Below, one piece after another: positions 57,729 to 64,000 of a DNA stretch of 64,000 nucleotides (position 1 is the stretch's first letter; every line of letters begins with the position of its first letter). The stretch covers positions 2,418,001 through 2,482,000 of the forward strand of contig NZ_CP104011.1 of the NCBI RefSeq assembly GCF_025133575.1. The letters run 5' to 3'. Under the pieces are notes generated by a model. The model saw only the letters and a list, made by a program, of their open reading frames with translations, ran no database searches and was not told the DNA's origin. The stretch comes from Pseudomonas sp. GCEP-101. Its GTDB lineage: Bacteria > Pseudomonadota > Gammaproteobacteria > Pseudomonadales > Pseudomonadaceae. A program made the translations under genes and the position numbers.

Positions 57729-58202
57729 ATGACGACACCTATCCTCATTCGCCGCGCCGAACCCGCCGATACCGATGCCATCCTGCGCATCCTCGGTGAA
57801 ACCTACGAAACCACCTGGAAGCCCGAGCTGACCGCCGACGCCATCGCGCGCTTCGAGTCCTCCGCGCATACCGCCGCTTACGTGCACGAGCGGCTGCCGT
57901 TCTTCCAGGTCGCCTGCATCGCTGGCGACGTGGTCGGCCTGCTCGACTGGCGCGACGATTTCATTGATGCCCTGCACGTGCCCCCGCGCCATCAACGCCT
58001 GGGAGTCGGTGCCGCATTGCTGCGCCACGCCGAAACCGCCATCGCCGATGCCGGGCACGCAGGCGTGCGCCTGGAGACCGACACCTTCAACCAGCAGGCG
58101 CGAGCGTTCTATGGCAAGCACGGCTATGCCGAGATCGACTTCTATCCCGACGAGGAATGGCACAGCGGCTTTACCACCGTGCTGATGCGCAAGAGCTTCT
58201 GA
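57729..58202 (+). CDS. GNAT family N-acetyltransferase
   Basis: This 157-residue single GNAT domain has the N-terminal ILIRRAEPADTDAILRIL and the acetyl-CoA-binding motif VPPRHQRLGVGAALLRHAE (Q/RxxGxG/A). The C-terminal FNQQARAFYGKHGYAEIDFY is typical of the family. The substrate is unknown. The gene sits between the regulatory genes and the holin, a place without such a gene in the P. aeruginosa cluster as I know it, and is flanked by two similar hairpins. It is probably cargo unrelated to particle formation. The ATG at 57729 is preferred over one 13 codons earlier. Confidence 0.88.
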   Translation: MTTPILIRRAEPADTDAILRILGETYETTWKPELTADAIARFESSAHTAAYVHERLPFFQVACIAGDVVGLLDWRDDFIDALHVPPRHQRLGVGAALLRHAETAIADAGHAGVRLETDTFNQQARAFYGKHGYAEIDFYPDEEWHSGFTTVLMRKSF

Positions 58203-58203
58203 A

Positions 58204-58266
58204 ATTTCGGACGCCAGATTTCGGCGTTTCGACAGCACATTGCGGCGCGTCATCGGTGTATTGCAG
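58204..58266 (+). promoter_or_regulatory. P-box-like repeats, predicted PrtN binding region
   Basis: Starting right after the GNAT stop, four related heptamers occur at 58204 (ATTTCGG), 58218 (ATTTCGG), 58239 (ATTGCGG) and 58260 (ATTGCAG), spaced 14, 21 and 21 bases. The PrtN P-box of P. aeruginosa is a series of ATTG-n-GT units at helical spacing. The position, about 250 bases before the holin gene, fits control of the structural operon. The rest of this 316-base gap contains a terminator and nothing else recognised. Confidence 0.65.
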
Positions 58267-58364
58267 CGCATTCCCCAAGAAGCCTTGTTCCGGCGGGAAT
58301 CGAGGGGTACAAAGTAGTCATTCTTGTAAAGGTGCGTCCCCAGGGAGCACAACGCGAAACCCCG

Positions 58365-58393
58365 AAAAGCCCGGCCACTGAGCCGGGCTTTTT
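58365..58393 (+). terminator. Terminator-like hairpin before the holin gene
   Basis: AAAAGCCCGGC pairs with GCCGGGCTTTT around a six-base loop, followed by T. Lying between the P-box and the holin, it would have to be read through, or acts as a control point for the structural operon. Confidence 0.75.
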
Positions 58394-58518
58394 CATGCCC
58401 GCGTTTTTTCGACCCGCCGTCGCGGCGGGTTGCCGGCGAGTGCGCCGGCAGTCATCCCCGGCTGGCTGATAGCCGCCGGTTTCGCCCGTTCGCGGGCGTC
58501 TTTATTCAAGGTGAGCCA

Positions 58519-58863
58519 ATGGGCAACGAACCTCAGACCCTGGCCGACGTGCCTTTGTGGGGGCTGATCCTGCTCGCGGTGGCGGGCGGCATCAGCGGTG
58601 AAATGTGGCGCGCCGACAAGGCGGGCCTGGGCGGCTGGCGGCTGCTGCGGCGCCTGGCGCTGCGCTCGGGCGCCTCCATCGTCTGCGGCATGGCGGTGAT
58701 GTTCCTGGCCATGTCCTGCGGCGCCTCGCTGACCCTGGCCGCCGCCATCGGCAGCCTGACCGCGGCGGCCGGCGCGGAGATCGCCGTCGGCCTGTATGAA
58801 CGCTGGGCGGCGAAACGCCTGGGTGTCTGCGAACTGCCGCCGAGCGAGCGCGGGCAAGAGTGA
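58519..58863 (+). CDS. Tailocin holin
   Basis: The 114-residue membrane protein has helices LWGLILLAVAGGISGEMW, SIVCGMAVMFLAMSCGASLT and a third Ala-rich segment, with a charged C-terminus (EERWAAKRL-like). It resembles the holin at the start of the R-pyocin structural genes. It would permeabilise the inner membrane so that an endolysin, encoded further along, releases particles. AAGGTGAG precedes the ATG. The stop overlaps the region preceding the next gene by a few bases. Confidence 0.85.
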   Translation: MGNEPQTLADVPLWGLILLAVAGGISGEMWRADKAGLGGWRLLRRLALRSGASIVCGMAVMFLAMSCGASLTLAAAIGSLTAAAGAEIAVGLYERWAAKRLGVCELPPSERGQE

Positions 58864-58880
58864 AGCTGCAAGGAGACGAT

Positions 58881-59411
58881 ATGTCCGAACAACCTTTGAC
58901 CCTGGCGCGGCTGCTCGATGCGGTGGAGCAAACGCTGAGTGCTCGACTGACCGAGGTCGGTACCTTCCTGCGCGGCCCGCTCCACGAGGTGCCGGCGACG
59001 CTCCCCGCGCTGGCGCTGGAATACGCCGGCCTGCTGCCGGGGCAGGACCCTGGCAACGGCCAGACGGCGCTGCTCTGCCGCCTGCAGGCGCGCGTGCTGG
59101 TGATGCGCGATGACGCCGAAGCCGAGGAGCTGGCGCTGCGCACTGTCGCGGCGCTGGCGGTAACGCTGCGCGCGCAGAACTGGGGGCTGGACCTTGCGCC
59201 GGTGAGCTTCATCCAGGCGCAGCCGGAACTCGACAATCCGGCGCTCGCGGCCTGCCGCGTGTGGCGGGTGGAGTGGCAGCAGCCGGTGCTGCTGGGCGAC
59301 GCCGAATGGCCGTGGGAAGACCAGCCGCCGGGTAGTCTGGTGATCGGCTTCGATCCGCAGACCGGGCCCGGTCATGAGGACGATTACTTCGATCCCGGAG
59401 CCCTGCAATGA
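58881..59411 (+). CDS. R-type tailocin protein, PA0615-like
   Basis: A 176-residue protein with AAGGAG before ATG 58881. The first half is a helical region ([19 protein letters not shown]), the second has alternating strands and ends in acidic [14 protein letters not shown]. The overall pattern (average-size, tail-gene position before gpV) suggests a tail or baseplate completion protein, but I recognise no defined domain. Its stop overlaps the gpV start in an ATGA junction, so it belongs to the baseplate unit. Confidence 0.75.
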   Translation: MSEQPLTLARLLDAVEQTLSARLTEVGTFLRGPLHEVPATLPALALEYAGLLPGQDPGNGQTALLCRLQARVLVMRDDAEAEELALRTVAALAVTLRAQNWGLDLAPVSFIQAQPELDNPALAACRVWRVEWQQPVLLGDAEWPWEDQPPGSLVIGFDPQTGPGHEDDYFDPGALQ

Positions 59412-59971
59412 ACCCGGATTATGTGAGCGCCGAACACGACCGCATGCTCGCCGCCCTGGTCATGCCCTGCGAAGTGGTGGCCGTGGACCTGGCGACAGCG
59501 CGGGTGCGGGTGCGCTCGGGCCAGTGGACCAGTGCCTGGGTGCGCTGGCACGCACAAGCCGCCGGTGCCGCCCGCCACTGGCGCGCACCGAGCCTGGGCG
59601 AGCAGGGCGTGTTGCTGAGCCCGTCCGGCATGGCCGCCATGGGCACCTTCGTGCCGGGGCTGTTCGGTGCCGCCTCGGCGCCCCCGAACAATCGCGGCGA
59701 GGTCGAGAGCTGGCATTTCCCCGATGGCGCGGTGCTCAGCTACGACTGGCAGGCGCATCGCTATGACCTGCAACTGCCCGCCGGCACCGCCACGGTGAAA
59801 GTGGGCGGCACGCAGGTGGTGATCGACCCCGGTGCGGTGACTGTCACCGCCGCCAGTATCCAGCTGAACGGGCCGGTGAGCATCAAGGGAGCGCTGACGG
59901 TGAACGGCAACATCAGCAGTACCGGCTCGATCATGGACACCGCCGGCAACAGCAACCACCACACCCACTGA
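59408..59971 (+). CDS. Baseplate assembly/spike protein V (P2 gpV-like)
   Basis: The 187-residue spike protein at the tip of the contractile tail that pierces the target cell. An OB-fold N-terminal half ([16 protein letters not shown] ... [21 protein letters not shown]) is followed by a beta-helical spike with repeated strands ([20 protein letters not shown]). The C-terminus has HxH-type histidines in NSNHHTH, which in P2 gpV and relatives coordinate an iron ion at the tip. It overlaps the previous gene by four bases. Confidence 0.93.
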   Translation: MNPDYVSAEHDRMLAALVMPCEVVAVDLATARVRVRSGQWTSAWVRWHAQAAGAARHWRAPSLGEQGVLLSPSGMAAMGTFVPGLFGAASAPPNNRGEVESWHFPDGAVLSYDWQAHRYDLQLPAGTATVKVGGTQVVIDPGAVTVTAASIQLNGPVSIKGALTVNGNISSTGSIMDTAGNSNHHTH

Positions 59972-60034
59972 AAACACTTCGATTTCCCATCCTGGCCCGC
60001 CGCGTGCGGGCCTCTGCATTTCTGGAGACCTGCC

Positions 60035-60085
60035 ATGGGCACATTTTCCCGTGCGCACCCCGAGCGACGGAGGGCGCGGCCATGA
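60035..60085 (+). CDS. 16-codon mini-ORF overlapping the gpW start
   Basis: ATG at 60035, preceded by TGGAGACC, gives MGTFSRAHPERRRARP and stops in an ATGA overlap with gpW. It has the same form as the 22-codon ORF before ptrB and may serve to load ribosomes on gpW. It could equally be accidental. Confidence 0.3.
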   Translation: MGTFSRAHPERRRARP

Positions 60086-60408
60086 TCGGCATGGATCGAC
60101 GCACCGGCCAGCCGCTCAGTGGGCTGGCGCACCTGAAACAATCCATCGAGGACATCCTCACCACGCCGCTGGGCAGCCGGCGCATGCGCCCCGAGTACGG
60201 CAGCCGCCTGCGGCGTATGGTCGACCTGCCGGTGACCGAGGGCTGGAAGGGCGCGGTGCAGGCGGAAGTGGCCCGCGCCATCGGCCGCTGGGAGCCCCGC
60301 CTGCGGCTGAGTTCGGTACAGGTGGTGGCGGTGGTCGCGGGCAGCGTGTCGCTGCGCCTGCGCGGCGTCTACCTGGGCGATGAAATCGGCCTGGAGGTGG
60401 CGGCATGA
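60082..60408 (+). CDS. Baseplate protein W (P2 gpW-like, gp25 family)
   Basis: This is a 108-residue baseplate wedge protein of the T4 gp25/P2 W family, which initiates sheath assembly. MIGMDRRTGQPLSGLAHLKQ, SIEDILTTPLGSRRMRPEYG and the DLPVTEGWKGAVQAEVARAI stretch are typical; EPRLRLSSVQV also fits. The ATG at 60082 is preferred over an upstream frame extension because it gives the conserved start and overlaps a mini-ORF stop. Its own stop overlaps the gpJ start (ATGA). Confidence 0.94.
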   Translation: MIGMDRRTGQPLSGLAHLKQSIEDILTTPLGSRRMRPEYGSRLRRMVDLPVTEGWKGAVQAEVARAIGRWEPRLRLSSVQVVAVVAGSVSLRLRGVYLGDEIGLEVAA

Positions 60409-61295
60409 GCTTGATCGACCTGTCCCAATTGCCAGCGCCCGAAGTGGTCGAGAGCCTCGACTACGAAACGCTCTATGAAGAGCTGCTGGCCGATTTTCGC
60501 AACGCCATGGGCGAGGGCTGGACCGCCGCGGTGGAGTCCGACCCGGTGCTCAAGTTGCTGGAGTTGGCGGCCTACCGCGAGCTGCTGCTGCGCGCCCGGA
60601 TCAACGACGCCGCTCGCGCCGTGATGCTCGGCTACGCGACCCAGGGCGACCTGGACCAATTGGCCGCCGGCTACAACGTCAAGCGCCTGGTGATCCAGGA
60701 GGCCGACGCCACCACGTCGCCGCCGACCCCGGCCGTGCTGGAGGGCGATGACTCGTTGCGCAACCGCACCCAGTTGGCCTTCGACCAGCTCTCTGTGGCC
60801 GGCCCGCGTAATGCCTACGTGGCCTTCGCCCTCGGCGCCGACGGACGCATCGCCGATGTCTCGGCGATCAGCCCGCAGCCGTGCGAGGCGCTGGTCAGCG
60901 TGCTGTCGTCCGAGGGCAACGGCGCTGCCTCCACCGACCTGCTGGATGCGGTGCGCCGCGCGTTGAACGACGAGGACGTGCGCCCGGTGGGGGACCGCCT
61001 CACGGTGCAGTCCGCCGCCATCGTGCCCTACCAGGTGGACGCCGTGCTCTACATCTACCCGGGTCCGGAAGCCGAGCTGATCCAGCAGGCCGCCGAGGCG
61101 TCGCTGCAGACCTATATCGCCACCCAGCGCCGCATCGGCCGCGACATCCGCCGCAGCGCGCTGTTCGCCGCGCTGCATGTGGAAGGCGTGCAGCGTGTGG
61201 AACTGGCCAAGCCTGCGGCCGACGTGGTGCTCGATGCCACCCAGGCGGCGTACTGCAGCGGCTACCAGATCCGCGTCGGAGGTTCGGATGAGTAG
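60405..61295 (+). CDS. Baseplate protein J (P2 gpJ-like)
   Basis: The 296-residue baseplate wedge protein of the gpJ family forms the iris around the spike. The N-terminal SLIDLSQLPAPEVVESLDYE and middle LLELAAYRELLLRARINDAA and LGYATQGDLDQLAAGYNVKR are characteristic. DRLTVQSAAIVPYQVDAVLY and the C-terminal ALHVEGVQRVELAKP complete the fold. It overlaps gpW by four bases and gpI by eight, so V, W, J and I are translated as a coupled baseplate module. Confidence 0.95.
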   Translation: MSLIDLSQLPAPEVVESLDYETLYEELLADFRNAMGEGWTAAVESDPVLKLLELAAYRELLLRARINDAARAVMLGYATQGDLDQLAAGYNVKRLVIQEADATTSPPTPAVLEGDDSLRNRTQLAFDQLSVAGPRNAYVAFALGADGRIADVSAISPQPCEALVSVLSSEGNGAASTDLLDAVRRALNDEDVRPVGDRLTVQSAAIVPYQVDAVLYIYPGPEAELIQQAAEASLQTYIATQRRIGRDIRRSALFAALHVEGVQRVELAKPAADVVLDATQAAYCSGYQIRVGGSDE

Positions 61296-61902
61296 CCGCC
61301 TGCTGCCGATCAACTCGACGCCGCTGGAGCGAGCCCTGGCCGACGTGCAGGTCGCCGATCTGCCGGTCCCCCTGCGCGAGCTGATGGACCCGCAACGCTG
61401 CCCGGTCGCGCTGCTGCCGTACCTGGCCTGGGCCTGGTCGGTGGACCGCTGGGACCCGGCCTGGAGCGAGACGGTCAAGCGCAAGGCAGTGGCTGCGGCG
61501 TTCCGCATCCACCAGCACAAGGGCACCATCGCCGCGCTGCGGCGGGTGATCGAGCCGCTGGGTTACCTGATCGAGATCATCGAGTGGTGGCAGGGCGCGC
61601 CCATGGGCGAGCCGGGCACCTTTCGCCTGCGCATCGGCGTGCTCGACAGTGGCATCAGCGAGGAAATGTACCAGGAGGTGGAGCGCCTGATCGACGACGC
61701 CAAACCGCTCACGCGGCACCTCATCGGGCTGGATATCAGCCTGGAATCCCAGGGGCGGATCACCGTCGGCTCCGGGCAATACGACGGCGACATTGTCACC
61801 GTCTACCCCTACCTCCCGGACGTGATCGAAGCGATCGGCAGCCACGGCTTGCCGGGCCGGGAACACACCATCGATAGCTTGAGTGTCTACCCATGGCAGT
61901 AA
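61288..61902 (+). CDS. Baseplate/tail protein I (P2 gpI-like)
   Basis: This 204-residue baseplate protein links the wedge to the tail fibre. SRLLPINSTPLERALADVQ near the start, PYLAWAWSVDRWDPAWSE and AFRIHQHKGTIAALRRVIEP are the family hallmarks; the C-terminal part (GQYDGDIVTVYPYLPDVIEA) is more variable. The start at 61288 is chosen because the frame upstream lies in gpJ. The stop overlaps the fibre gene by ten bases. Confidence 0.94.
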   Translation: MSSRLLPINSTPLERALADVQVADLPVPLRELMDPQRCPVALLPYLAWAWSVDRWDPAWSETVKRKAVAAAFRIHQHKGTIAALRRVIEPLGYLIEIIEWWQGAPMGEPGTFRLRIGVLDSGISEEMYQEVERLIDDAKPLTRHLIGLDISLESQGRITVGSGQYDGDIVTVYPYLPDVIEAIGSHGLPGREHTIDSLSVYPWQ

Positions 61903-63671
61903 CCTACTACGCACTTCTCACCACGATCGGTGCCGGCAAGCTGGCGAACGCCACCGCGCTGGGCACCACCCTGAAAATCACCCAGCTCGCGGTGGGCGAT
62001 GGTGGCGGCAACGTGCCGACCCCCGACGCCAGCCGCACCCAGCTGGTCAACGAAGTCCGTCGCGCGCCGCTGAACCGTCTGAGCGTCGACCCGGCGAACA
62101 GCTCGCAGATCATCGCCGAACAGGTCATCCCCGAGGACGTGGGCGGCTGGTGGATCCGCGAGATGGGCCTGTACGACGAAGCCGGCGCGCTGATCGCCTA
62201 CGCCAACTGCGCGCCTTCCTACAAACCGCAACTGGCCGAAGGCAGCGGCCGCACCCAGACCGTGCGCATCGTGCTGATTGTCAGCAATGCAGCGTCGGTG
62301 GAACTGAAGATCGACCCGAGCGTGGTGCTGGCGACGCGGGAGTATGTGGATAACTCCATTGTCACAGCGCTGAACCGGCTGGACTACAAGCAGTCGGTGC
62401 GAGCAGCGACCACGGCGAGTGTCAGCCTGAGCGGCCTGCAGACGGTGGATGGTGTGGCGCTGGCCGCGGGCGACCGGGTGCTGGTGAAGAACCAAACCAA
62501 TGCCGTGGACAATGGGCTGTATGTCGTCGCTACCGGCGCCTGGAAACGTGCGACCGATGCCGACGAGAACAGCGAGGTGACGCCGGGCCTCACCGTGACG
62601 GTGGAAAGCGGCACCGCGCAGGCGGACAGCGTGTGGCAGTTGGTGACCGATGGGGCGATTGTCCTGGGGACTACAGCGCTGACGTTCCAGAACATTACCA
62701 ATGGGTTGGCGAAGCTGGCGTCGCCGGCCTTCAGTGGCGTTCCGACGGCACCAACGGCGGCAGTGGGCAACAACACCCAGCAACTGGCGACCACGGCGTT
62801 CACGCAAGCAGCGATTGCTCCTCTTGCGCCTGTGGCTTCGCCTGCATTCACCGGAACGCCGACTGCCCCGACAGCCGCTGTCGGTAGCAATACTCAGCAG
62901 CTTGCTACCACAGCGTTTGTTCAGACAGCGGTGACTCCGCTAGCTCCGCTAGCATCGCCCGGATTTACCGGAGTTCCGACTGCCGCGACGGCATCTGCAG
63001 GCACCAATACACCACAGCTGGCTACGACAGCTTTCGTGCAGGCTGCTGTTGGGCCTCTGGCACCTCTAGCATCTCCTGCTTTCACTGGGACACCAATCGC
63101 TCCAACTGCAGTTGTGGGGAGCAACACTCAACAACTGGCCACAACCGCATTTGTTCAGTCTGCAGTCAATACGTTGCTCGGGGCTGCTCCCGCGACGCTA
63201 AATACCTTAGCCAAACTGGCGACGGCGTTGAACAACGACCCGGCATTGGCCACGAATCTGAACAACGCGCTTGCGCTCAAGGCTCCTTTGGCAAGCCCAG
63301 CTCTCACGGGCGTGCCTACGGCTCCGACAGCGGCAGCTGGATCGAATTCTTCGCAGGTCGCTAACACTTCGTTTGTTCAGAACGCGCTGGCTTTCGCATC
63401 CAGCAAGAGCGTCTACGGCGGTTACCAGGCCCTGCCTGGGGGAACCATGTTGCAGTACGGTGCTTTCCTGATCTCGGAAAACGGGAAATTCACTGGAAGT
63501 TTCCCCATAGCATTCCCGGTTGCTTGTGTTGCGTTAGTGGTTTCCAGCCCAGGCTACAACTACATCCTCAACGGTGAGGGTATCAGCAGGACGCAATACA
63601 CCATCGAGGGATACACGTTGGCCGGTGCCATCGCCAACGTGGGGTTTCGTTGGATTGCCATTGGCTATTGA
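61893..63671 (+). CDS. Tailocin tail fibre
   Basis: This is the 592-residue fibre that selects the target strain. The N-terminal baseplate-attachment domain (about 1-150, VTYYALLTTIGAGKLANATA) is of the phage tail-collar kind. A middle domain has ATTASVSLSGLQTVDGVALA. Then come repeats of the form ASPAFTGTPTAPTAAVGSNT followed by QQLATTAFVQ at residues 276, 315, 354, 393 and again at 467. The first four are 39 residues apart. The C-terminal 90 residues form the receptor-binding tip. The tip region and the next gene are poorer in GC than the baseplate genes, as expected of an exchangeable module. Confidence 0.93.
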   Translation: MAVTYYALLTTIGAGKLANATALGTTLKITQLAVGDGGGNVPTPDASRTQLVNEVRRAPLNRLSVDPANSSQIIAEQVIPEDVGGWWIREMGLYDEAGALIAYANCAPSYKPQLAEGSGRTQTVRIVLIVSNAASVELKIDPSVVLATREYVDNSIVTALNRLDYKQSVRAATTASVSLSGLQTVDGVALAAGDRVLVKNQTNAVDNGLYVVATGAWKRATDADENSEVTPGLTVTVESGTAQADSVWQLVTDGAIVLGTTALTFQNITNGLAKLASPAFSGVPTAPTAAVGNNTQQLATTAFTQAAIAPLAPVASPAFTGTPTAPTAAVGSNTQQLATTAFVQTAVTPLAPLASPGFTGVPTAATASAGTNTPQLATTAFVQAAVGPLAPLASPAFTGTPIAPTAVVGSNTQQLATTAFVQSAVNTLLGAAPATLNTLAKLATALNNDPALATNLNNALALKAPLASPALTGVPTAPTAAAGSNSSQVANTSFVQNALAFASSKSVYGGYQALPGGTMLQYGAFLISENGKFTGSFPIAFPVACVALVVSSPGYNYILNGEGISRTQYTIEGYTLAGAIANVGFRWIAIGY

Positions 63672-63679
63672 GGTGTTAG

Positions 63680-64000
63680 ATGACGATATTTTACTCGCCC
63701 CAAACGCGGGGTTTTTACGTTGATAGTATTCATGGCGAATCTATTCCGGATGACCGGATCGAGGTCTCCGAGGATAAGCACTGGGAATTGTTGGTGGGCC
63801 AACAGGAGGGGGGCTCTATCGTAGTCGTTGACGGCAAACTGGTGCTGCAAAAACAGGCTGCCGAGAGAACCACCGAGGAGTGGGAACGGAGCATTGCTCA
63901 TAGGCGCTATGCCGAAGAGGTGTCTGGAGTCGAAGTCGCAGGCACGAAGTTCGAGACCACCCGAGAAAGTCAGAGCCTCATGGGCAGCGCTTTGGTACAT
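63680..64000 (+). CDS. Tail-fibre assembly chaperone, partial
   Basis: The gene begins at 63680 (TTIFYS-like start, MTIFYSPQTRGFYVDSIHGE) and continues past the window end; 107 codons are visible. The C-terminal visible part, with EVAGTKFETTRESQSLMGSAL, matches the DUF4376 domain found in fibre assembly chaperones, which help trimerise the adjoining fibre tip. GC content is low (about 48% over 63721-63780), like the tip of the fibre gene, consistent with the two moving together. P. aeruginosa has a chaperone gene in the same place. Confidence 0.88.
   Translation, partial: MTIFYSPQTRGFYVDSIHGESIPDDRIEVSEDKHWELLVGQQEGGSIVVVDGKLVLQKQAAERTTEEWERSIAHRRYAEEVSGVEVAGTKFETTRESQSLMGSALVH

Noticed and set aside
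55444..64000. Interpretation as a complete prophage
   Set aside because: The visible genes are regulators, holin, baseplate and fibre of an R-type tailocin at its known trpE location, with no capsid, replication or integrase genes in view.

Overview
The window is chromosomal DNA of a high-GC Pseudomonas. The order of core genes matches the P. aeruginosa segment running from rmcA through rpoD-dnaG-rpsU, tsaD, folB-folK, cca, prkA, apaH-apaG-ksgA-pdxA-surA-lptD, amgK-murU, the agt genes, rpe-gph and trpE into the R-type pyocin cluster. GC-rich codon use, Pseudomonas-type REP elements and the prtN/prtR regulators agree. The species is not P. aeruginosa in any obvious way, and I cannot name it.

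Positions 1-2,949 hold the start of an Aer-like oxygen-taxis receptor, coupled to a globin-PAS-GGDEF-EAL c-di-GMP enzyme, and a small unknown gene. Positions 3,119-12,667 form an accessory DNA-modification and defence block that interrupts the core order. It contains hsdR, a class II Fic gene, hsdM, hsdS and an Mrr-type endonuclease on the minus strand, then a divergent unrecognised protein with a PD-(D/E)XK-like signature beside a CAU-anticodon tRNA (tRNA-Ile2). A doubly nested inverted repeat with one shared centre sits between hsdR and fic.

Positions 12,798-54,999 are core genome. They comprise the RmcA-type redox/c-di-GMP protein; the macromolecular-synthesis operon rpsU-dnaG-rpoD; tsaD, plsY and the folate genes folB-folK; cca; the spoVR-yeaH-prkA stress cluster; glpE; the apaH-apaG-ksgA-pdxA-surA-lptD group on the minus strand; amgK-murU for peptidoglycan recycling; a J-domain protein; a DUF3530 exported protein; the agtS-agtR two-component system with its ABC transporter and two paralogous binding proteins; then rpe, gph and trpE. 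A short Trp-rich peptide at the 3' end of gph is probably the trpE leader peptide. Intergenic spaces carry at least three repeat families: two REPIN variants, an element of about 110 bp present in opposite orientations, and an AGCTGCAAGC-type repeat. Some of these abut or supply stop codons.

Positions 55,444-64,000 are the left part of an R-type tailocin (contractile pyocin) cluster downstream of trpE: the activator prtN, the self-cleaving repressor prtR, ptrB, a small unknown protein, a GNAT acetyltransferase cargo gene, holin, baseplate genes V, W, J and I, the tail fibre, and the start of the fibre chaperone. Regulatory DNA is readable here. Three copies of a PrtR-operator-like motif overlap the prtN promoter and lie in the prtR upstream region, and an ATTG/ATTT repeat series matching a PrtN P-box precedes the structural operon. 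The sheath, tube and remaining tail genes lie beyond the window.
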